Assembly: GCA_963575745.1 (NCBI GenBank)
Contig: CAUYUJ010017782.1
Coordinates: 50,001 to 114,000 of the forward strand
Direction: 5' to 3'
Source of the DNA: Prorocentrum cordatum
Taxonomy: Eukaryota > Sar > Dinophyceae > Prorocentrales > Prorocentraceae
DNA: 64,000 nt
Positions 10,771 to 21,731 of this stretch are shown one piece after another; position 1 is the stretch's first letter; every line of letters begins with the position of its first letter. A program made the position numbers and the translations under genes. The notes under the pieces are model-generated. The model was given only the letters and a program-made list of their open reading frames with translations. It had not been told where the DNA came from and made no database searches.

Positions 10771-11410
10771 CAGAAACACATTAGCATTGCGGAGTCCCAC
10801 TTCAGCCACGCACCCAGGGACAGTGAATGACCGTGCGGCCCCCTCACTCTGACAAACGTATTTAAACGTGTGAAGGGAGGTACCGAATGAGGGAAACCAG
10901 CTACAGCTGCAGGTGGTCTGGCGAGAGTGTGCCTTCCCGCCACCTCCCGCAAGTAAAAGGATCGAAGTGTCCCCCTCTATGTAGGGGATTGATGGTGTGG
11001 CATAGCTAACAGGCGACAGAGTATGGAGAACACACGAGTGGGCAGTGATAATAGCGTGTGAGGCTGGCACTTAAAAGGCTGGCTTGTGTATCCTGTGCCC
11101 CAACCGCCCAGCCCCCTCGATAAACCACCTCCTCCAACCGTCCCCCACAGTAGTTGGTTTACTGCGCGGGCAATTGGCAGAGCCATTAGCTGAAAGCTGA
11201 CAGGCAAACGCAACCGGCTGTGGAATGTGGGGAGGTCGAGACTGCGCAGGGCGTCAGTCAAGCGCGAGGGGAGGTAGGTGAGAATTGCAAAGAGGCTGCA
11301 AGGCCGAGTGCTGCCAGAGGGTCGGCTCTGCCCGACCTTGGCAAGGTTGCTGGGACGAGGACCGTCCTTCCTCGAGTGCCGTTCTCCACCCCAATGGCAT
11401 TCAGGAGGAA
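10771..11410. other. No gene recognised
   Basis: Unremarkable mixed-composition sequence. Several frames are open for up to 110 codons but show no family motif. Confidence 0.4.
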
Positions 11411-11549
11411 AAAAAAGACAGACACAATTAATCGTCGATCACCCAGAAAGTATGGGAAACTATGGGAAGTGGGGGTGAAGACAAAAACTTAGAAAATATA
11501 TGAAAATATGCGGAATCTTTGTATTTGTGTGTATTTATTTGTGTGTCCT
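11411..11549. mobile_element. MITE-A copy 1
   Basis: One of four copies of a short element that starts GACAGACACAATTAATCG and ends TTATTTGTGTGTCC. Its ends are imperfect inverted copies of each other, the interior is A/G-rich (ATGGGAAA repeats) and it has no coding capacity. Confidence 0.65.
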
Positions 11550-12194
11550 GGGGGCCCATTCAGGCATCTAACCTCCGCCTCCACCCGTCCCCCACGAGTA
11601 GATTTCTGCGCTGGCAATGGGCAGAGTAGCCAAAGGCTGACAAGGGAAACGCAAACAGGTGCGGAGTAAGGGGAAGTCGACACTGCGAAATGCGCAAGTC
11701 AGCGCGTGCAAGATGCCAGGAGGTAGAGGAAATCCTCCTCCTCCTTCTCCCTCTCCTGCTGTTGCGGGCTCCGCAGGTGGCAAAAGTGGTAAAGGGGTCT
11801 CATCTTGAAAGGGACCCCAGCGCCACCCTGCGGGAGCCCGAATTGCACAGACAGACCTCAATGGGTACGTCGTCTCCTCCTCCGCCTCCGCCTCCGCCGC
11901 CTCCCGGCTGGTCTGCAGCCCAGAGTCTTGAGCCAAACCGACCTGAAGGCGAGGCGGTCGAGGGCAGTGCCCTAATTTGCCGAGGTGTTCATCGCACGCG
12001 ACTTGCATGCCGAAACGGGTTCCACTCGACTCCTGCTCCTCTCCCTCCTTCTGCGCCTCCTCCCCCTCCTCCTCCTCATTCTGCTCCCCCTCCTGCTCCA
12101 TTCCTTTACCTTAGATGTAACTCCTCAAGGCCAGTGGAAAGGTCGGGCCGGGCGTTTCGCTTGAGATTTCCTCACCATGTATGGCCCTGAAGCT
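11550..12194. other. No gene recognised; CTC-rich patches
   Basis: Contains CCTCCTCC-type patches at about 11725-11760, 11873-11905 and 12040-12100. I see no conserved protein motif. Confidence 0.4.
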
Positions 12195-13150
12195 TAGAAC
12201 TTGACAACAGTTTCACAGATGGAGAGCGGGCCGTTTTCAAAAGTTGGTTATCGCTTTAACGCCGCGACTACTCTCTTTTTAAAACATTGCAAGAGCTTCA
12301 CGGATAAAGGGTGGGTGGTTTTCAGAATGTGGTTCTGGCCTGAGCGCCGCGCACATTCGTCTCAAACTTTTGCAAGACGGGTACGGATGGTGGGTGGCTC
12401 GTTTTCAAAACGTGCCTCTCGCTTCAGCGCCGCGCACATTCGTCCTGCAGCGTCTGCAAGAGCTTCACGGATAAAGGGCGGGAGGTTTTGAAAATTATGG
12501 TTCTCGCTTCAGCGCCGGGCACATTCGTTGTAACAAAATTGTCAGAGCTTGGCGGATGGAGGGCGGGTGGTTTTCAGAATGTGGTTCTGGCCTGAGCGCC
12601 GCGCACATTCGTCTCAAACTTTTGCAAGACGGGTACGGATGGTGGGTGGCTCGTTTTCAAAACGTGTCTCTCGCTTCAGCGCCGCGCACATTCCTCCTGC
12701 AGCGTCTGCAAGCGCCTCACGGATAAAGGGCGGGAGGTTTTGAAAATTATGGTTCTCGCTTCAGCGCCGGGCACATTCGTTGTAACAAAATTGTCAGAGC
12801 TTGGCGGATGGAGGGCGGGTGGTTTTCAAAATGTGGTTCTGGCTTGAGCGCCGCGCACATTCGTCTCAAACTTTTGCAAGACGGGTACGGATGGTGGGTG
12901 GTTCGTTTTCAAAACGCGTCTCTCGCCTCAGCGCCGCGCACATTCGTTCCGCAGCGTCTGCAAGAGCTTCACGGATGAAGGACGGGTGGTTTTGAAAATG
13001 ATGGTTCTCGCTTCAGCGCCGGGCACACTCGTTGTAACAGAATTGTCAGAGTTTGGCGGACGGAGGGCGGTTCAGAATGTTGGTTTCGCCTGAGCGCCGC
13101 GCACAGGCGTCTTAAACTGTAGCAAGTGTTTCACATGTTCCCATGGTCAA
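12195..13150. repeat. 84-bp satellite with 252-bp higher-order repeat
   Basis: Units of about 84 bp share GCGCCGCGCACATTCGTC and GGATGGAGGGCGGGTGGTTTTC. Landmark GCGCC falls at 12344, 12428, 12512 and 12596, and every third unit is most alike (252 bp). Corresponding open frames start at 12549 and 12801, one higher-order period apart. Confidence 0.9.
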
Positions 13151-13159
13151 CGTAACAGA

Positions 13160-13620
13160 AGTTCTTTGTTGAAATGTGAGGGCGCCATTGTTACGTTAAT
13201 TAGAGGTGTTGAAGTCCCAGGAAGTTGTTCTGGCACGATTCAAATTCGGCAAGACGTAGCAGTCAAGTTGATTCGTGGCGCTGGAGTCCCGAGACTGGTG
13301 TTTGGGCACGCTTCAGGGTCTTCAAACGGTTATCCGCCACTGAAACAGTTCCACCCGTGGAAACAAACATCCGCAGGGGCCTACGAAGAGGAAGCCTGCA
13401 GGGGACAGTGCATTCCGACATCGTTGTTGGGTCTTGGGTTTACGTAGGTCCTTCTCCTCCTCCTCCTCATCATCATCAGCAGCAGCATGGTCATCATCCT
13501 CCTCTTGCACTCCGTGCACTTGTGCATCACTCCTCTGCCCCGCCGCACCCCGAGGCCGGTCGGAAAGGGCGGGCTGGGTGTTCCGCCGGAGAGACTTCCT
13601 CACCACCAATGAAACTGAAG
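13160..13620. repeat. Duplicated segment, left copy
   Basis: Contains GTTGATTCGTGGCGCTGGAGTC, then GGGGCCTACGAAGAGGAAG, then TTGGGTCTTGGGTTTACG and a CTCCTCCTC patch. The same order returns at 14360-14700. A third partial copy of the first part is at 14130-14205. Confidence 0.75.
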
Positions 13621-14060
13621 CTTCAAAGCCTGCGACAGCGTCACGGATGGACGGCGGGTCCCTCCCAAAATGCGGTTTCGATTTTCGCGCCGCACACACT
13701 CGCTGGAGAACACTGCAAGCGCCTCACGCGTGGAGGGCGGGTCGTTTTCGAAATGCGGTTCTCGCTTTTCTAGCGCCGCGCACCTTCGGCATACGAAATT
13801 GCAGGAGATTCGCGGATGGAGGGCGGGTCGTTTTTGAGATGCCTCTCCCGCCCCAGCGCCGCGGGCATTCGGTTTAAATTGTAGCAAGAGCTTCACGGAT
13901 GGAGGACGGTTCCTTTTCAAAATGTGTCTACCGCTTCAGCGCCGCGCGCATTCGTCATACAAAATTGTCAGAGATTCACGGATGGAGGGCGGGTCGTTTT
14001 CAAAATGTGGTTCTCGCCCCAATTCCATGCACATCCGCTTTAAGAGTTCATGGCAGTCTC
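13621..14060. repeat. 84-bp satellite, second block
   Basis: Diverged units of the 12.2-13.1 kb satellite (CACGGATGGAGGGCGGGTCG...GCGCCGCGC). Confidence 0.85.
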
Positions 14061-14359
14061 AAGGGTTACCAATGTCAACATCCCAGAAATGGCATTTTTG
14101 CATGATGTCGGCCCGTCAGGGCGCAACAGTGACGCTGATCCGTGGTGCTGAAGTCCCAAAGGTGGCGTCCGGGCACACTTCGTCAAGATGTAGCAGTACA
14201 GTCGGGGCCCTGAAGAAGGAACCCTTTTCGTTGGGGAGGGGCTCGGTGTTCCTTAGTTGTTTTGTAGTTCGCCTTTGGTTTTGCTTAAGGTCTTCCACGG
14301 GAAATCGAAGTTTAACTTATGGGAAAAAGGGGCCTCGTTCCTTATTTAGGGTTCCTTAG

Positions 14360-14700
14360 GTCAACGCCCCGACGGTAACGGTGATTCGCGGCGCCGACGT
14401 CCCAGGAGTGGTGTTTTCTGGTGCAGCTCCGGCTTGTTGTACAGCTACTTTCCAACGGGCCACTTCTGTCAGTGGAGAGGAGGAGGAGGAGGAGATCCTT
14501 GCAGGGGGCCTACGAAGAGGGAGTTCGGAGAGATGGTTTACCGCAACATCGTTGATGAGTCTTGGGTTTACAGTGGTCCTCCTCCTCCTCCCTCGTCCTT
14601 CCTCCGCCGCGTCCTCCCTGATGCACTGCCGTTCCTCCTCCCCCTCCTCCGTGGCGGCCCTGCCACTTGTGACCTTGTAGATCGCACCTGCGCGGGGGAA
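14360..14700. repeat. Duplicated segment, right copy
   Basis: Matches 13160-13620 in order and content: GTGATTCGCGGCGCCGACGT, GGGGGCCTACGAAGAGGGAG, GAGTCTTGGGTTTACAG. Confidence 0.75.
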
Positions 14701-14760
14701 GAGACTCTCGACGCCAATAACTCTCGATGGACCAGGAGCCAGAGAACACGGGGTGGGCAA

Positions 14761-14903
14761 AACATACGGACACAAAGAGGACAACACATACGCACACAAC
14801 GAAACGTAGATGCAAAGATGGGAAGTGGAGGGGAAAGCGAAAATCTGGGAAATATGTCAAAGATTTGGAATCCTGTGGTTTGTGTATCCTTGTTTGTGTT
14901 TCC
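14761..14903. mobile_element. MITE-A copy 2
   Basis: Diverged copy: AACATACGGACACAAAGAGG at the left, GTTTGTGTATCCTTGTTTGT near the right, with the AAGATGGGAAGTGGAGGGGA interior shared with the copy at 48 kb. Confidence 0.55.
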
Positions 14904-15083
14904 CTGGGCCCCTTCCAAAAATCTCGTCGAAGCCGGCGCGCCCCCGTCGAGACGACGACACCGGGCGCCCCCGACGATCTGCGCCGCTCGGCCGCGTGCG
15001 GGCGGCAGCGGGCGGGGCGGCTGGCCCCAGCGGCGCGCAAGGGGGGGCCAGTGGCGAGGGGGGAGAGAGGCCTTCTATCCTTC

Positions 15084-15370
15084 AGTCGGGCTTGTCCCTC
15101 TGCAGGCGGAATATTCAAAACTTGTACAGGAAGTCAGCCTGTACTCGAAGTCCCTCCATAATCGAACCCCCAAGAAAAAACCGGACACCCCCTTCAACGG
15201 CTACCTGATTTTCCGGACCCCCTTGTCAATAGGGGGCCTTCATATTCTGGACCCTCGTCTTCGGTTAAAAACCAACCCCAACAAACCGGACCCCCCTGCT
15301 TCTAAAAAAGACGCCTCAAAAGACCAGACCCGGGGGACGATTATTTGTTGATTTCGACGGCACGCCCGAC
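15084..15370. mobile_element. MITE-B copy 1, long form
   Basis: Left end AGTCGGGCTTGTCCCTCTGC; right end GGCACGCCCGAC preceded by GGGGGACGATTATTTG, the interior motif of this family. The middle carries several GGACCCCC motifs not seen in the shorter copies. Confidence 0.6.
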
Positions 15371-15425
15371 CTAATTCTATCCAGGAGGCTTCCAGACGAT
15401 TCGAGGCCTTCCAGGTGGGGTCCGT

Positions 15426-15608
15426 GTAGATGGGGTCGGAGGGTCACGCCACATCGCCGATGCATCGGCGATGCAGCTCGATGCGGGGCCCGATGTGCTC
15501 CATGCTGGCGTCGCCGATGCACCACCGACGTCGCCGATGCACAGCCGATGCACCGTCGATGCATCGCCGATGCATCGGCCGCCGACAACTACTCAGACCC
15601 CATCTAGG
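15426..15608. mobile_element. MITE-C copy 1
   Basis: TIRs TAGATGGGGTCGGAG at the left and CTCAGACCCCATCTAG at the right. The interior is a cluster of the palindrome CGCCGATGCATCGGCG and variants. Related copies are at 51260 and 53581. Confidence 0.75.
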
Positions 15609-15639
15609 AGGCCTCCAGTGACGACACCTCGTGGTGAGT

Positions 15640-15800
15640 CTCGAAGAAGAAAAAGAAGCTGGACAAATAGATTCGCTCGGATTTCTTGGATCTGCGCTGG
15701 ACCCCCATTCTTGGCGCGCGGAGCACGCCGGGGGCTCGGGTCGTTCTCCGAGGATGTCTCGGACAATTGGAGCCTCCAGGGTCCCCAGGCCATTCGGTGG
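15640..15800. repeat. Dispersed repeat beside MITE-C
   Basis: Contains GGATTTCTTGGATCTGCGCT and TTGGCGCGCGGAGC. The reverse complement lies at 51530-51640, again next to a MITE-C copy. Confidence 0.7.
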
Positions 15801-15859
15801 CGTCAGTGCGGTGAGATTTTTGGGGGCTCCGAGGTCATCGCACGGTCTGACACCGCACC

Positions 15860-17110
15860 AAGTCGGACCTCCCACTGCGGCGTTTCCAAAAAGGGCTTCT
15901 ATTTCCTCGGCGAAAGATCGAAGAAGTTGCCATCTCTTCCTCGGCGAAAGGTCGGCGGAAGGCGGCGGAAGAAAAGCGAGGCGGCTCCCGCCGGCGGAAG
16001 CCGGCGGAAGGTCGTCGGAAGCCGGTGGAAGAAAAGTCGACTTCCCAGGAGATGACAACCTTGTCAGGGCTTACGGAATCCGCCGATTGTCGGGAGGGTC
16101 GGGATGGGGACGACAGGGACGGGCGCGAAGACCGACAGCGGTCTCGCGGTAGGTGCCGCCGCGGACGAGACCCGCCCGGGGCCCGCGTCGCCCGCCCAGC
16201 TGCGGTCGCCGCTGGACGGGGACAGCAGCCTGCCGTCGGAGTGTTCGGCAGGAGCAGCCGGCCGCAGGTTCAGAGGTCAAGATTTGGACAACTATGCCGG
16301 GGCTCAAGGGACGGGGATTCGTAGAGGGCGTTTTTGTTCCCAGGGTGTGGCTAGGGAACGAGCTCAGCTGGATGCTCACGTTGCCCGCTTCCAGGAGCCG
16401 TTTCGAACGGTTTTCCTCCCAGAACCCCACCTATGCCCCTACCCCACCTTTACGTCCCCCCGTAAGGGACGGGGGTCAATGCAAACGGGGGTCAGCCAGA
16501 GCGCCAGATGTTGCAGGATCCTGCTGAGCCAGGGGTGCATTGACCCGGGCTTGGGCGCAGGAGCTTGCAGGATCTTACAGAGCCCGACTGACCCGGGTTT
16601 GGGTCGACCCGGGTCAGATGGTTCCCGAATATTCTTGCAACAGCGAAATCGAAACATGTGAAGAGCGGCGACACGAAGTAAAGGGAGCGCGGGTGTTCTT
16701 CGGGAAGTGCGCCAATTCCAATGCTCATCAAGGACCATGAAGCCCATGCGCACTACAGCGACCATGAGCGCACTGCGCCGCTTACATGAATGATGCGCGT
16801 AGGAAGTAAGCAGTTTCTGTATCCCCGTTCTTCCGGGCGTGCCACTTCGAAGAAGCCCCCCTCCTTGGAGGGTTGGCATCTTTGGTCCCCACTGGATATT
16901 TCCTGCAGCGCGTTCTTCAAGCAGTAGCGAAGCGTCCCTGGCTTCCCTTTTGGCCCACCCGAGAATGTTCTCCTAACCTTTTATGGTTCACACTTAATGT
17001 TCTTAGAACACGCTTGGCTAACATTGCCCTGTTTTAGTACATTGGTTGCACGTTCTAAGAGCATTGCTTTGCTATGCTAACACTCTTTTGTTCTAAGAGC
17101 ATGCCGTGGT
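15860..17110. other. No gene recognised
   Basis: Includes a GGCGGAAG run (about 15950-16030), a GACCCGGGTC palindrome region with AGCTTGCAGGATC repeats (about 16500-16620) and an AT-richer stretch with TTCTAAGAGCAT repeats (about 17000-17100). No convincing reading frame. Confidence 0.4.
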
Positions 17111-17732
17111 TGGCCTGAAGGAGTGCCACGACGGTCGGTCCCGGCTCAAGTGCTGCCGTGGATGTCCCTGCGACTCCAGCCCTGGCGACGAGTGCCCCCG
17201 TGGGAGGAAGAGCAGCAACGACCCAACAGCATCCACCTCCTTCTACATGCCCTTACATGCCGACGGCGCCCCCCCCCTCCCCTCGCCCCCCCCGCCCCCC
17301 CCAAACGCTCGACCGCCCACTTGGACGACGGCGCCCCCCGCTCCCTCCCCCCACCCTTGTGCTGGGGCCAGGAGGCAGCCAGGCTGCATTGAAGGAGGAC
17401 GCTTCGTCCCTTCCTGCGCGCGGCGGCGACGACGACGGCAACGGCGACGACGGCGACGGCGGCGGCGGCGACGACCCCGACGTCGACAGAGGCTGCCGAC
17501 AGCACGCCCGTGGACCCCGAGCCGGTGTCGGTGTGCTACCCCCCAGAAGCAAGGGCCACCCCGACCGGCCACGAGCTGCCCGAGGGGCTCAAGGCCCCCG
17601 GCGGCGCCAGCCGTTCGCCCCGATCGCCCGCCGCAGGAGGTGTTGTCGCACCGGGGCCCCCAGCTGCACGAAGGAGTGGTCCCTTGCCGGGGCTCTGCGG
17701 CCAATTGCGAGCCCTGCCCCTGCTCGACCAGA
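17111..17732. other. GC-rich stretch, possible unrecognised coding
   Basis: Two or three plus-strand frames are open for 70-350 codons, but low-complexity Pro/Arg/Asp runs and a GGCGAC microsatellite (about 17435-17480) explain most of this. A phrase PVDPEPVSVCYPPEARATPTG at about 17510 looks protein-like without matching a family I know. Confidence 0.3.
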
Positions 17733-18141
17733 CGCAAGAGTGACCTTTCGCCAGAGTGACCTTTGGTGCGGGCACGAATTGGTCCCCAGTTCTCTGGTTG
17801 ACCCAAGAGGGGGTCCAGCGGCAAGGGGGTGGTGCAATAGATTTTGTGCAATCGATTTGCGGGGTTGCAGTAGACTTGGGGCGTGCAATGAGTTCCGGTG
17901 CGCCAATGTACTGCTGTTTTTTTTTACGAGCAGCACGTTAGCTGCAATACAGTGCAATATTATTCCCCGGCGCAATACATTTGCAATACAATTGCCCCAA
18001 ACCTATTGCACCACCCCCTTTCAGCTGGACCCCCTTTCACTTTCGGGTCAACCGCAGCGTCTTGCGCCCTTCTGTTTGGACCCCCCGCGGCCCCCCAAAA
18101 AAGCCGCGCACCAAAGGTCGCTACCTGGGGTCACTCTTGCG
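17733..18141. mobile_element. MITE-D copy 1, carrying a nested element
   Basis: TIRs of about 40 bases: CGCAAGAGTGACC, a short gap, then AGTGACCTTTGGTGCGGGC at the left, and their inverse (GCGCACCAAAGGT ... GGTCACTCTTGCG) at the right. A second copy without the inner element is at 53351-53520. Confidence 0.8.
17796..18053. mobile_element. MITE-E, nested in MITE-D
   Basis: A 258-bp element with inverted ends GGTTGACCC and GGGTCAACC, then GGGGGTCCAGC and GGGGGTGGTGCAATAG at the left, each repeated inverted at the right. The interior is rich in TTGCAATA motifs. The other MITE-D copy lacks it. Confidence 0.8.
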
Positions 18142-18295
18142 TGTAGCCGACCCTGCGGGTGCAGCCGACGCTGGGGTACATCTCGGGTGTCCCCTTCTGG
18201 GCTCCCTTGGCTGCAGACATCCTTCGCATTCTGAGTCCCCGCCAGCGTTTCAGAAGTCCGATTTGCAGCGGCAGTCGGGGGAAACGAGAGGGGGG

Positions 18296-18480
18296 ACTAG
18301 GCATATGGGGGACGCATCGACCCCCAATCGCCCATTCATCGCCGATAAGGACTCGATAGCCCCCACCTTGCCCAGAAACGCGCGGATGCACGATCGGGGG
18401 CCGAATCCGAGTCGCCGATTTATCGGAGATGTATCGCCAGTTCCATGCCGATTTTCCCTTCCATGCCAGTCCCCCCATGT
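18296..18480. repeat. Dispersed repeat, copy 1 of 2
   Basis: GGCATATGGGGGACGCATCG, then CCCCCAATCGCCCATTCATC and GCCGATAAGG. The partner is at about 47645-47800, inside the glycosyltransferase-like gene. Confidence 0.65.
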
Positions 18481-18696
18481 CGTTGCCCCTCAGGTAGAGT
18501 TCGCGCGTGGTTGCCTAGGGGTGGCCGTCGGTGCTCGGCTTTCGGTGGGGGGGCCGGGAGGGGGCGCGGGGGGGGCAGGCCCGAGCACGCACGCGTCGAT
18601 GTTGCGCATCGCATGCCACGGTCGACAGGCCGCACAACAGAAGTCACTCCTGCTCGGGGTCACGTGTCGGCCGCTCGCAGGAGGGGTGCAGGGTCA

Positions 18697-18851
18697 AGTC
18701 CGGCCTGCCCCTCTGCAGGAGGAATATCTAAAAATAGTCCAAACACAACTCTGGGGGCGATGTTCTGACCATTCTTGAGAGTCTGTTGAACATTGTTCTG
18801 CATGTTTCCTTTGTCCTCTACAATCCGCCTGCAGGAGGACGCGCCCGACCT
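18697..18851. mobile_element. MITE-B copy 2
   Basis: Left end AGTCCGGCCTGCCCCTCTGC, right end CTGCAGGAGGACGCGCCCGA, which are inverted copies. The interior has AAAATAGTCCAAACAC, GGGGGCGATGTTCTGACCAT and AACATTGTTC. Confidence 0.75.
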
Positions 18852-20066
18852 GAGTGCAGGGGGAATGGGAGGGAGGCACCCTGCTACTTGGAAGGCGCAA
18901 GCCTTGTCTACAGGTCTCAGGCCGGCGCTTTCTAAGAAGCAGCCCCCGTTGGAAGAAGCCTTGCCCTCTCCCCCCTACTACCCACCGTGCGCGCGCCGCC
19001 AGACTCCTGCGTGGTGTGCAGCCCAGGTTCGGGGATCGAGCTTCGAGGAAGGGTCTTGCCTTTGGGGAGGAGGGGCAGATCCTCATCGAAACGGCGGTCG
19101 CAACGCGCCTTGGGTCTGGTCCGTGGTTCGAGTGCTAAGGGGAGGAGGATCGAAAACGTTGACGACGTCAATTGCGCTGTGTCAAAGGATGTGAAGCGTT
19201 TCTGGAGGTTCTTGTCGCCATTGCTGGACGCAGCTCGGTAAATAGATCAGGATGGTGCTCAGAAAGGGGTCTGGGGACCGATACTGGGCAGATATTCGTT
19301 CTCCTTTTGTGAGCCAAATAGCCAGCGCGCCCACACAGGCAGAACCCCTGGTCAAAACTTGCTGGATCCACGAATTCTGAAGGAAGCCTAAGTCAGATGT
19401 TAGTTTAACATGTCTGACGTGTGTTGCTACGGTACGCGTTTCTAGATCCTGTTGTGATGTGTGCTGTGCTACACCGTGTAGGGCGGTCCGTGCGACATCC
19501 TCGACTTATCACCGACGATGCTCGTCATAGTCATCATCACCGTCTAGCCTCGCCACAGTGCATGCCCAAATGCATGTTACCACACCCTTCTGCCATTCGA
19601 CGTCAACAGAAAACCCGTGCCCAGTGCATGTTAAAAGGCCGTTGGGCTTACAATTAATCGTGACACACCTTTGGGAAGGGGTAGACGACAGGGTGAGCCG
19701 GTTGCTTCTGTTCTGGGACACGAGCAAGAAGGACGAGGAGGAGCAAGCAGCAATAGCGGTAGAAACATCGACACGGCGAATGGGCAGGAAGTCAGAGGTC
19801 GCGCATCGTTCCCCCCTTCTCCTCCCCCTGCCCACCACGCCATCCTACTCCCCCTCTTCCTCCACTTCGTCCTCCTCACTTCTCTTCCTCATCCGTCCCC
19901 CCCCCAGGATAGCTCGGGGGTTACAGCCCAAAGTCCCCAGTCAAGCTGAGCACTCGTCTCGGCACTCGAGTCTCCCAGCCAAATGTCCAGTGACCAGTTT
20001 AAGTGGCAACGGTGCTTGCATCCGCAACAGGGGCCCACTCCACTCCGCTCCTGTCGCCATCCCCGT
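18852..20066. other. No gene recognised
   Basis: Mixed-composition sequence upstream of retroelement E1. Open frames up to 130 codons on both strands lack family motifs. Confidence 0.4.
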
Positions 20067-20143
20067 TTCCTCCTCCTCCTCCTCCTCCTCCTCCTCCTCT
20101 TCCTCCTCCTCCTCCTCCTCCTCCTCCTCCTCCTCCCCCTCCC
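20067..20143. repeat. (CCT)n tract before E1
   Basis: About 75 bases of CTC repeat ending CCCTCCCC directly against the SL. The same arrangement precedes E2. Confidence 0.95.
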
Positions 20144-20164
20144 CCGTAGCCATTTTGGCTCAAG
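20144..20164 (+). other. Relict spliced leader of E1
   Basis: CCGTAGCCATTTTGGCTC followed by AAG, then ATG. It matches the dinoflagellate SL that is trans-spliced to nuclear mRNAs. In DNA it marks a sequence that came from a processed mRNA. The ATG touching it opens only a 74-codon frame different from ORF1. Confidence 0.95.
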
Positions 20165-20318
20165 ATGTCCTGGTGCGCAGCGGCGTCCAAATGGATACCG
20201 CTGTGCCGCGGCCAGGAGTGGGGATTCCTTTGCAGCCACACCCAGGGCGAGCTGCCGCCGAAGACTGGTCCGCGTGGACCCACAGTTTTGTGCCCGCGAG
20301 GGCTCTCCATCGCAGTGC

Positions 20319-21731
20319 ATGGCGGCCGAGGAGGAGCGGCGCAGGGCGGGGCGTGCTGGTGGTGGCCACCGTGGTCCTGGTGCTGCTGACGGGCGGAGGC
20401 GCGGCGACAAAGGCAAGGAGCAGCCCCCTGCCGAGGACCTGCGGTCGGCCTCCCGCAGCACGAACGAGCGGGCCCCTGCGCGGCGTCGGGCTCGGCGGGG
20501 CCACCCACGCTCCGACGGCGAAGCGGATGCCTCGGGTTCGCCAGCCAGTGATCGTGCGCGCCATGGACCTGGAGGACTCGATCGCGCCGCCCAGGATGAG
20601 CTCGCGGCTGCTTTCGAGGCGGCGGCCACCTTCCCCTCGCAGGAGCGTCAGGCCATGCAGGTGGAGCAGGCGCCCGCTGGCAACCCGCAAGCTGGACCTC
20701 AGCATGCTCATCCTGACCCGTGGCAACGCCCTGGTGGGGACCCTTGGCTTGATCGTGCTGCCCCCGCTGACGGACACTCTGAACCTCCTGCTGCTGGCAC
20801 TCCCATCGGTGGGATGGCCACTCCTGTGGACGCTGGCGGCATGGACATGCAGGCCATGCTGCAGAGCTGCATTCGCCAGGCCACCGACGCCATAGCCGCG
20901 ACCTCCATGGCCCAGGTCACTTCCTGCCAGACGCAGCTGGTGCGCATGTTTCAGACCCAGCAGGAGGCTGTCAACAGGTCCCTCGCCGTGCAGACGCGCG
21001 ACATCGCAGCCATCGGTCAGCGCGCCGACGCCCTGGAGGCGGAGCAGGCTGCCATGCGCAAGCAGATCGGCGACATCAACAAGGCCCTGGCCCTCGCCGA
21101 GAAGGAGCTGCCCATCATGGACTTTCAAGAGCTGGAGGCGTGGTCTCGTCAACCCAACCCGCGGATCTTCTCGATTGGAGCGCCGCAGTTGGTTGGACCC
21201 GCCCAAGCTCTGCAAGGATTGGAGGAGTGGATTCGCGCGGCTGGCCTCACCAACGACATGGTCCGCATCGACCCTGCGGTCCCCTCCAAGCGCTTCAACG
21301 TCTTGGCGCAGGGCGGCGACGGTGTCGCTCTCCCTCGGGCCCAAGCACTTGCACGGCAGCTACGTGACCCAGCTGGCAGGAACGGATGGCGCTCCTTCAG
21401 CGCCCAGAGCGTCGGCGGTGGCGCCGTCCCGCTGTACCCCTCGCCCGACAAGTCTCCGCAGCAAGTTCGGATGGAGATTCAGTCGAGGAGGCTCTCGGCT
21501 CTGCTGGCAGAAGCTCATCCTGATCTGTCTTTCAGTGCTCAGCGGGCCCGTGGCATCGTCACCTCCCAGGGCGTCAAGGTTGCCAAGCTCGAGATGGGCG
21601 AATCCCGCTACACCGACACTATCATCAGGCGGAACCCAGACATGGTCGCCAGGCTGCACATCGACAGGGAGTCCATCAACACGCAGTTCAAGAAGGCCTT
21701 CTCCACGGAGGACAACACCGAGTGGATTTAG
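20319..21731 (+). CDS. E1 ORF1 protein
   Basis: 470 residues from ATG at 20319, the first ATG of this frame downstream of the SL; the frame is open further up, through the (CCT)n tract. The N-terminal third is basic and charged. The middle (roughly residues 180-270) is rich in Gln, Ala and Glu with a pattern typical of a coiled coil (MQAMLQSCIRQATDAI to DALEAEQAAMRKQI). The last 190 residues resemble the RNA-binding-like part of LINE ORF1 proteins; PSKRF and PDKSPQQVRMEI are also seen in E2 ORF1. ORF1 proteins of LINEs bind element RNA; that role is inferred. The frame ends TGG ATT TAG with CAC next, as in E2. Confidence 0.75.
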   Translation: MAAEEERRRAGRAGGGHRGPGAADGRRRGDKGKEQPPAEDLRSASRSTNERAPARRRARRGHPRSDGEADASGSPASDRARHGPGGLDRAAQDELAAAFEAAATFPSQERQAMQVEQAPAGNPQAGPQHAHPDPWQRPGGDPWLDRAAPADGHSEPPAAGTPIGGMATPVDAGGMDMQAMLQSCIRQATDAIAATSMAQVTSCQTQLVRMFQTQQEAVNRSLAVQTRDIAAIGQRADALEAEQAAMRKQIGDINKALALAEKELPIMDFQELEAWSRQPNPRIFSIGAPQLVGPAQALQGLEEWIRAAGLTNDMVRIDPAVPSKRFNVLAQGGDGVALPRAQALARQLRDPAGRNGWRSFSAQSVGGGAVPLYPSPDKSPQQVRMEIQSRRLSALLAEAHPDLSFSAQRARGIVTSQGVKVAKLEMGESRYTDTIIRRNPDMVARLHIDRESINTQFKKAFSTEDNTEWI

